A stretch of DNA of 47,633 nucleotides. Origin: Ruminococcus flavefaciens (GTDB lineage: Bacteria > Bacillota > Clostridia > Oscillospirales > Ruminococcaceae). How positions within the stretch are numbered: position 1 is the first letter of the stretch; each line of letters opens with the position of its first letter. Where the stretch lies: positions 1 through 47,633 of the forward strand of contig DBYI01000121.1 in assembly GCA_002310115.1 (NCBI GenBank), read 5' to 3'. The position numbers and the translations under genes were made by a program. Positions 43,235-47,633 of this stretch are shown in pieces. The notes below the pieces were generated by a model, which saw nothing but the letters and a program-made list of their open reading frames with translations, did no database searches and was not told the origin of the DNA.

Positions 43235-43531
43235 ATGAGTTTAATGAGTAATCTAAAATGGTTGGAAAGATGGTTTAAATCCAATTGTGATGGCGATTGG
43301 GAGCATTCATATGGGGTCACTATTAGTACATTGGACAATCCAGGATGGGCTGTTAAAATTAACTTAATCGAAACTTCGTTAGAATATAAAAAATTTGAAA
43401 GAATTAAGATTGATAACGGCGATGATGACTGGATTGTATGTTGGGTTGAAGAAGGAAGTTTTAATGGCGCTGGGGATACAGAAAAATTATTCGCCATTCT
43501 TGAGATTTTCAAAAACTGGGCTGACAGTTAA
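43235..43531 (+). CDS. Imm53-family immunity protein, orphan
   Basis: 98 aa (95 if the ATG at 43244 is used; neither start has a strong site). WFKSNCDGDWEHSYGVTIST followed by LDNPGWAVKINL is the Imm53 signature region. Imm53 proteins neutralise polymorphic toxins. No toxin gene, toxin C-terminal cassette or secretion gene is adjacent, so it looks like an orphan immunity gene kept within mobile relics. Confidence 0.8.
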   Translation: MSLMSNLKWLERWFKSNCDGDWEHSYGVTISTLDNPGWAVKINLIETSLEYKKFERIKIDNGDDDWIVCWVEEGSFNGAGDTEKLFAILEIFKNWADS

Positions 43532-43545
43532 ATTTTCATAATATA

Positions 43546-43722
43546 AATCACAGTAATGTCTTAAAAGAAGAATTTTTAGTGGGTAATTCAGTTGTCGCAA
43601 AATTTGCGACAACTGCCGCTGACGGTAAAACATATCAAATTGACTATTATAATCTTGACGTTATTATATCCGTTAGAATCTTAAAAATCAACTATAATAA
43701 TGTCGGTTTTCATACATTATAG
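43546..43722 (+). pseudogene. RhuM-family relic
   Basis: NSVVAKFATTAADGKTYQID and YYNLDVIISV are characteristic of RhuM/virulence-associated proteins found with restriction and toxin loci. Start and C terminus are missing; about 58 codons remain. AGTTGTCGCAAA/TTTGCGACAACT (43590-43614) is a perfect inverted repeat inside it. Confidence 0.8.
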
Positions 43723-43777
43723 TTCCAAAAAGCTATATTATTATATTGACATTTGCATGAAAAAAATGAAAAATAAG

Positions 43778-43839
43778 AATGTAGTTTTTCCGACATACTT
43801 ATATGCCATTTTTACTACATTCTTATTTTACCATTTACA
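43778..43839. repeat. Diverged 62-nt repeat, copy 2
   Basis: Second copy of 41539-41601. It overlaps the 3' end of the truncated IS3 OrfA frame, whose last codons (GKIRM) are made from repeat sequence. Confidence 0.75.
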
Positions 43840-43979
43840 GCACGGCCAACAAGCACGCGTAATAGTTTGTGATCTACCCCATATTTCCTTGCAATCGAAC
43901 GATAGCTACCTTCTCCATTTAGGTATTCTTGCACCACCGAAATCCGTTCTTCATCCGTTAGTTTACTTCGTCTTGACAT
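43815..43979 (-). pseudogene. Truncated IS3-family OrfA (transposase HTH)
   Basis: 54 codons: MSRRSKLTDEERISVVQEYL, then SYRSIARKYGVDHKLLRVLV. This is the N-terminal helix-turn-helix of IS3/IS150-type OrfA, with OrfB absent. The frame ends as it enters the 62-nt repeat, showing where the element was cut. Confidence 0.8.
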
Positions 43980-43986
43980 ATAATAA

Positions 43987-44037
43987 CCCCCTTAGAGTTT
44001 TCACACTTTTGTTTTTTCGTGTGTCTACTCTAGGGGG
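43987..44037. repeat. Hairpin at the IS3 relic's 5' end
   Basis: CCCCCTTAGAGT pairs with ACTCTAGGGGG, and CACAC with GTGTG inside. It lies directly upstream of OrfA, like hairpins that shield transposase genes from outside transcription. Confidence 0.6.
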
Positions 44038-44067
44038 ATTATATCATTTACAGGTCGGACTCATCTG

Positions 44068-44142
44068 TTAAAGACCTAAAATAAAAGCTAACACATTTAA
44101 AGTGCCAATAACAATAGGTGGTATAATTGGTGGTACTGTCAT
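44068..44142 (-). CDS. 24-aa hydrophobic peptide gene
   Basis: ATG at 44140-44142 with AAGGAGGT optimally spaced and a near-consensus promoter. The peptide begins MTVPPIIPPIVIGTLNVLAF and ends ILGL: almost wholly hydrophobic, no charges, two Pro-Pro pairs. Candidates: type I toxin, membrane-active peptide, or short signal. It lies 31 nt upstream of the IS3 relic hairpin on the same strand. No antisense RNA promoter is obvious. Too short for usual gene finders. Confidence 0.6.
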   Translation of the reverse strand: MTVPPIIPPIVIGTLNVLAFILGL

Positions 44143-44172
44143 TCTATTTCACCTCCTTAACTTTATGAATAA

Positions 44173-44201
44173 ATAATAACTGATTTTACATCATTTGTCA
44201 A
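44173..44201 (-). promoter_or_regulatory. Near-consensus promoter for the 24-aa peptide
   Basis: Minus strand TTGACA (44196-44201), a 17-nt spacer, TATTAT (44173-44178). Confidence 0.8.
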
Positions 44202-44771
44202 GCGTTTAAACACCTTTATTTGGCGTTCTACGTTTGACAATAAGAAAATACGGGTATGGCCCTTACGATTGATTGTAGCGGCTTCTATAAAGCATTACAA
44301 GCACAAAAGGCGAAGCCGCCCACAAGATAAGCATATAACGAAATTCGTTATACTAACAACAATTATTGTTATACTAAATACAGAATTTGATAGAAATAAA
44401 AAAAGAGCCTAACTGCAAAAGAAATATCATAGACTATTATTTATGCATAAAAGAAAACATGCTATTTTGTTATAATTCACATTGACATTAATGCATTAAC
44501 TATGATATATAGGAATCATATATCAGTTATTTCTGTATTACAATGAAGAAAAAGGCAGGCACATTTTATGTTGCGGATTTTCCGATAAAAATAGTCGACA
44601 CAACGCGGATTATATTTCGTCCGGACATAATAGCAGATTGCACTCAAAAATAATTGTGAAAAAAAGTACACTGCGGATAGAAAGCAGGCCTTCCTGTGTC
44701 GTAGACATAAAACCTATCGACCGTGATCTGCAAGTGATTTCAGAAGGCACAAAGAAGCGGTAATCGCTTCA
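44202..44771. other. Relic region rich in short inverted repeats
   Basis: No supported gene. Present are GCGGCTTC..GAAGCCGC (about 44278-44330), TATAACGAA-A-TTCGTTATA (about 44335-44353), a promoter-like TTGACA (44482-44487) with TATATA at 18 nt, and TGATATA..TATATCA over that -10. A 36-codon frame from 44543 has no ribosome site. Confidence 0.4.
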
Positions 44772-45146
44772 ATGTATGATACTGATGAGATAGAACTTCG
44801 TGTAAAGAATGGAGACGGAGCACAATGGATACAGAAAGATCCTGACCGTTTATTTGTTAAGTGGAATGGAGAGCCGATGAACAACAATACACCATATTTC
44901 TGGCTCAGAGAATTCTGTGAAGAAAACAATTTCCGATTCTGTGACATACACTCCCTGAGACATTTTTATGCCTCGGATCTTATCAATAAGGGCGTGGACG
45001 CAGCAGCTGTATCAGGAGCGTTAGGTCACTCAACGATAACAACTACAACTTCTATCTATTGTCATGTGTTCAATCAGGCTCAGGCGAGGGCAAGTGAAGC
45101 GATTGCTTCAGTTCTTGACTTCAAAAAGTCCGATAGGGACAAATGA
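44772..45146 (+). pseudogene. Tyrosine integrase, C-terminal half only
   Basis: 124 codons with the catalytic end of a phage/ICE-type integrase: HSLRHFYASDLI (HxxR), LGHSTITTTTSIYCHV (His and nucleophile Tyr). The N-terminal binding domain and first catalytic Arg are absent, and stops lie just upstream, so it is a relic. It is the likely source of the flanking repeat structure. Confidence 0.85.
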
Positions 45147-45206
45147 CAGTCCAAGGTTGTATAAAGGACAAATAAAGGACAGAAGTCGTATCAGGGTAAA
45201 AAAGAA

Positions 45207-45238
45207 CTCCCAAACAACGATATATCGTTGTTTGGGAG
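45207..45238. terminator. Perfect 32-nt palindromic terminator
   Basis: CTCCCAAACAACGATA and TATCGTTGTTTGGGAG are exact complements. It lies 60 nt after the integrase stop; an A-run precedes it, so it may act on minus-strand transcripts too. Confidence 0.7.
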
Positions 45239-45310
45239 AACTATGTCGGATGACCCGTACGGGAATTGAAATAAGGTCTTGACTTTTTGCGGATTTTGGC
45301 AATGTCTGAT

Positions 45311-45476
45311 AAAAGCCTGTATTTCGCAGAATAATGCTATTTGACTTCTGCTGAAATCTGGTCGTTTTGAGTCGTTTTTAGTGATAATAAGTACCAAATA
45401 AAGACCAAACCGCATGGCTGTTTACCATTTTAGAATAAACAAATTTTTTAGTTGGAACTGTTTTATAACAGTTCCA
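45311..45476. repeat. Diverged ~165-nt direct repeat, copy 2
   Basis: Counterpart of 41601-41766, downstream of the integrase relic and ending with the GAACTG..CAGTTC hairpin. With copy 1 it brackets about 3.7 kb. Confidence 0.75.
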
Positions 45477-45511
45477 TTTTCGTTATTGTATCAGGCAGCC
45501 ATAAAGCCAAT

Positions 45512-45543
45512 AACTTATCGCTGAAGATGTACAGCGATAAGTT
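45512..45543 (-). terminator. Terminator of panBCD
   Basis: AACTTATCGCTG pairs perfectly with CAGCGATAAGTT, starting one base beyond the panD stop codon. Confidence 0.7.
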
Positions 45544-45544
45544 G

Positions 45545-45928
45545 TTATTTAAGTTCTCCGTGCTTTTCATAATCGGCTACCCTTACTATTTCATTCTTAT
45601 CGCCTACAAAGACTACTTTTGGACGGTGAGTTTTTATTTCATCGGGAGCCATATTCGCATATGCCATTATGATAACATGGTCGCCTTTTTGTCCTGAACG
45701 AGCAGCTGCACCGTTGAGGCAGATAACTCCGCTTCCGCGTTCGCCTGCGATAACATAGGTCTCAATACGGCTTCCGCTGTTTACGTTTGATATATGTACG
45801 CGCTCGTATTCATAAAGCCCTGCGGCTTCCATGAGCTCTTCGTCGATAGTGACGCTGCCAACATAGTTGAGCTCCGCCTGAGTGATAGCGGCGCGGTGTA
45901 TTTTGCTTTTGAGCATTGATATTTCCAT
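45545..45928 (-). CDS. panD: Aspartate 1-decarboxylase
   Basis: 127 aa from the ATG at 45928 (AAGGAGG 5 nt upstream). Proenzyme cleavage site NYVGSVTID with the Gly-Ser bond that yields the pyruvoyl group; also LNGAAARSGQKGDHVIIMAY. Converts aspartate to beta-alanine for pantothenate. Cytosolic tetramer. Last gene of panBCD, 10 nt after panC. Confidence 0.97.
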   Translation of the reverse strand: MEISMLKSKIHRAAITQAELNYVGSVTIDEELMEAAGLYEYERVHISNVNSGSRIETYVIAGERGSGVICLNGAAARSGQKGDHVIIMAYANMAPDEIKTHRPKVVFVGDKNEIVRVADYEKHGELK

Positions 45929-45938
45929 AGCAGCCTCC

Positions 45939-46787
45939 TTATACGTCTTCGGTGAAGAAGTTGTCGATAAGGCGTGTTTTGCCGATATATACAGCCATAG
46001 CGCATAGCGCAGGACGGTCAAGAGTCTTTATCTGCTGCATTGTTGCACAGTCGACTATCTTAACGTAGTCGATATGTGCGAGAGACTCGGCTTCTATGAG
46101 CTTTTTCATAGCTCCGATTATTGCAGAGCAGTCCTTTTCGCCCTTTCTGACCATATCCATGCCAAGAAATACTGCCTTAGAGAGTACAAGTGCAGCTTTT
46201 CTTTCGGCTTCGTTAAGGTAGGTGTTGCGTGAGCTCTTTGCAAGTCCGTCTGCTTCACGGACTATAGGACAGCCGATTATCTCGATGTCCATATTAAGGT
46301 CGTCAACCATGTGGCGGATAACTGCAAGCTGCTGAGCGTCCTTTTTGCCGAAATATGCACGGTCGGGCTTTACGATATTGAAAAGCTTTGATACAACTGT
46401 GCATACTCCTCTGAAATGAACAGGGCGGCTAAGACCGCAGAGCTCCTTTGTGAGCACGGTCATATCAACGAAAGAAGAGAAGTCATCATGGTACATTTCG
46501 GATGGTTCGGGATTGAAAATGATATCGCCGCCATGTTCTTCAACGAGCTTGGCGTCGCGTTCGATATCGCGGGGATAGCTTTCAAGGTCCTCCGTTGGAC
46601 CGAATTGCATCGGATTTACAAAATCGGAAACAACTGTCCTGTCGTTATCCCTGTGAGAAGCGTCGATAAGGCTTGCGTGTCCCTCGTGGAGGTAGCCCAT
46701 TGTGGGAACAAGTCCCACGGTGAGTCCCTGTGCGCTCCATTCCTTTACCTGTGCACGGACTTCATCTATGGTTTTAACAACTCTCAT
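45939..46787 (-). CDS. panC: Pantothenate synthetase
   Basis: 282 aa from the ATG at 46787, one base after the panB stop; GGGAGG lies 10 nt upstream within panB. Motifs: VPTMGYLHEGHASLI (HxGH nucleotidyl-transferase), YFGKKDAQQLAVI, READGLAKSSRN. Joins pantoate and beta-alanine using ATP. Length is typical. Confidence 0.97.
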   Translation of the reverse strand: MRVVKTIDEVRAQVKEWSAQGLTVGLVPTMGYLHEGHASLIDASHRDNDRTVVSDFVNPMQFGPTEDLESYPRDIERDAKLVEEHGGDIIFNPEPSEMYHDDFSSFVDMTVLTKELCGLSRPVHFRGVCTVVSKLFNIVKPDRAYFGKKDAQQLAVIRHMVDDLNMDIEIIGCPIVREADGLAKSSRNTYLNEAERKAALVLSKAVFLGMDMVRKGEKDCSAIIGAMKKLIEAESLAHIDYVKIVDCATMQQIKTLDRPALCAMAVYIGKTRLIDNFFTEDV

Positions 46788-46788
46788 T

Positions 46789-47628
46789 TCACATTTCCTC
46801 CCTAATAAGCTGTTCGATAACATCATCTTCAATAGTATATGTATGCTCTTCGGCAGGGAACGAGCCCTCTTTGGTCTCACTGATATATTCAGCGATACCC
46901 TGACGCATTACCGTACCCACATCAGCAAAATGCTTTACGAATTTAGCAGTATGACCTGTGGTAAGTCCAAGCATATCCTGATACACCAGTACCTGCCCGT
47001 CGCAGCCTTTTCCTGCGCCGATACCGATTGTCGGTATAAAGAGTTTTCTTGTGATGATATCCGCAAGCTTTGCGGGGATACCCTCTAAAACTACTGCACA
47101 GGCGCCTGCCTCCTGTATTATCAGGGCGTCGTCGATGAGCTTTCTTGCCTTGTCAAGGCTCTTGCCCTGCACCTTGAAGCCACCGAAGGCGTTGACAGAC
47201 TGGGGAGTAAGTCCCAGATGCGCAACAACAGGAATGGATGCATTAACGATAGCTCTTATTTGCTCGCAGACCTCGGCTCCGCCCTCAAGCTTTACAGCAT
47301 TGGCGCCGCCCTCTTTTACAAGTCTGCCTGCGTTGATAACGGCCTCCTCCACGCTGACCTGATAGGACATGAACGGCATGTCGGCTACGATAAAAGCATT
47401 TTCCGCACCTCTTGAAACTGCGGCGGTATGATGTATCATATCCTCCATAGTTACGGGCAGCGTGTTTTCATAGCCCAGCATTACCATGCCCAGTGAATCG
47501 CCGATAAGTATGGCGTTAACGCCGCACTCGTCGATGATCTTCGCTGTTGTGTAGTCGTAAGCAGTAAGCATCGTGATCTTGTCACCTGATTGCTTCTGCT
47601 TCAGAAGGGTTGAAACAGTGTTCTTCAT
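46789..47628 (-). CDS. panB: 3-methyl-2-oxobutanoate hydroxymethyltransferase
   Basis: 279 aa. MLTAYDYTTAKIIDE, GDSLGMVMLGYENTLPVTME, VKLEGG, VAHLGLTPQSVN and GIGAGKGCDGQVLVYQDMLG are conserved PanB blocks. Transfers a hydroxymethyl group from 5,10-methylene-THF to ketoisovalerate. First visible gene of panBCD; only 5 nt upstream are in the window, so its ribosome site is not seen. Confidence 0.97.
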   Translation of the reverse strand: MKNTVSTLLKQKQSGDKITMLTAYDYTTAKIIDECGVNAILIGDSLGMVMLGYENTLPVTMEDMIHHTAAVSRGAENAFIVADMPFMSYQVSVEEAVINAGRLVKEGGANAVKLEGGAEVCEQIRAIVNASIPVVAHLGLTPQSVNAFGGFKVQGKSLDKARKLIDDALIIQEAGACAVVLEGIPAKLADIITRKLFIPTIGIGAGKGCDGQVLVYQDMLGLTTGHTAKFVKHFADVGTVMRQGIAEYISETKEGSFPAEEHTYTIEDDVIEQLIREEM

Positions 47629-47633
47629 ATTCA

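Noticed and set aside
43700..44071. 123-codon plus-strand frame
   Set aside because: Antisense to the IS3 OrfA relic, which has the recognisable transposase HTH.
45239..45300. tRNA 3' end as the integrase attachment site
   Set aside because: ACCCGTACGGGAATTGAA resembles a T-arm region, but no full cloverleaf can be folded around it.

Overview
The window looks like chromosomal DNA of a cellulolytic Ruminococcus (R. albus-like; inferred from protein style, no rRNA gene is present). It is AT-rich. It encodes two proteins with type I dockerins of the R. albus type (GDANCDG..DMSDAVMIMQAL..NPNKYG), Thr-rich linkers, a BspA-type leucine-rich-repeat surface protein and a relic of a GH10 xylanase. 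I recognise no tRNA, rRNA or CRISPR array.

Layout. 1-8.4 kb (minus strand): a very large secreted multidomain protein (LRR, Ig-like, beta-helix and C-type lectin domains) lies downstream of an ECF-type sigma factor and its membrane-bound putative anti-sigma factor. Upstream of the sigma gene is a roughly 540-nt interval with nested hairpins that ends in a terminator and starts at a near copy of the sigma gene's own promoter. I read it as a possible unannotated structured RNA belonging to the sigma regulon. 8.9-15 kb: GGDEF-EAL protein, DUF4003 protein plus zinc-ribbon protein, MATE exporter with an attenuator-like leader, MBL-fold hydrolase. 15.3-18.6 kb: secreted dockerin protein with two Cthe_2159-like beta-helix units. 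19-22 kb: 59-aa protein, macro-domain protein, vWA protein, 76-aa protein. 22.5-24.5 kb: KtrA/KtrB potassium uptake. 25-29.8 kb: EAL protein, frameshifted diguanylate cyclase, CPBP protease and a second DUF4003 protein. 30-33 kb: small membrane proteins, lipoprotein, kinase-like protein. 33.1-33.7 kb: fused gene relics. 34-38.7 kb: a GC-richer alpha/beta hydrolase and three diguanylate cyclase genes, one decayed. 39.2-40.4 kb: LRR-dockerin protein. 41.2-45.5 kb: a degraded mobile region with two pairs of diverged repeats, integrase, IS3, RhuM and DUF4143 relics, an orphan Imm53-type immunity gene, another diguanylate cyclase and a 24-codon hydrophobic peptide gene with a near-consensus promoter. 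45.5-47.6 kb: panB-panC-panD (pantothenate synthesis).

Common threads: seven c-di-GMP synthesis or breakdown genes in under 48 kb; cell-surface and cellulosome-linked proteins with LRR or beta-helix folds; and several candidate RNA-level controls (sigma-regulon RNA, MATE leader). The most novel candidates are the paired promoter with its structured RNA, the MATE leader, and the 24-aa peptide.
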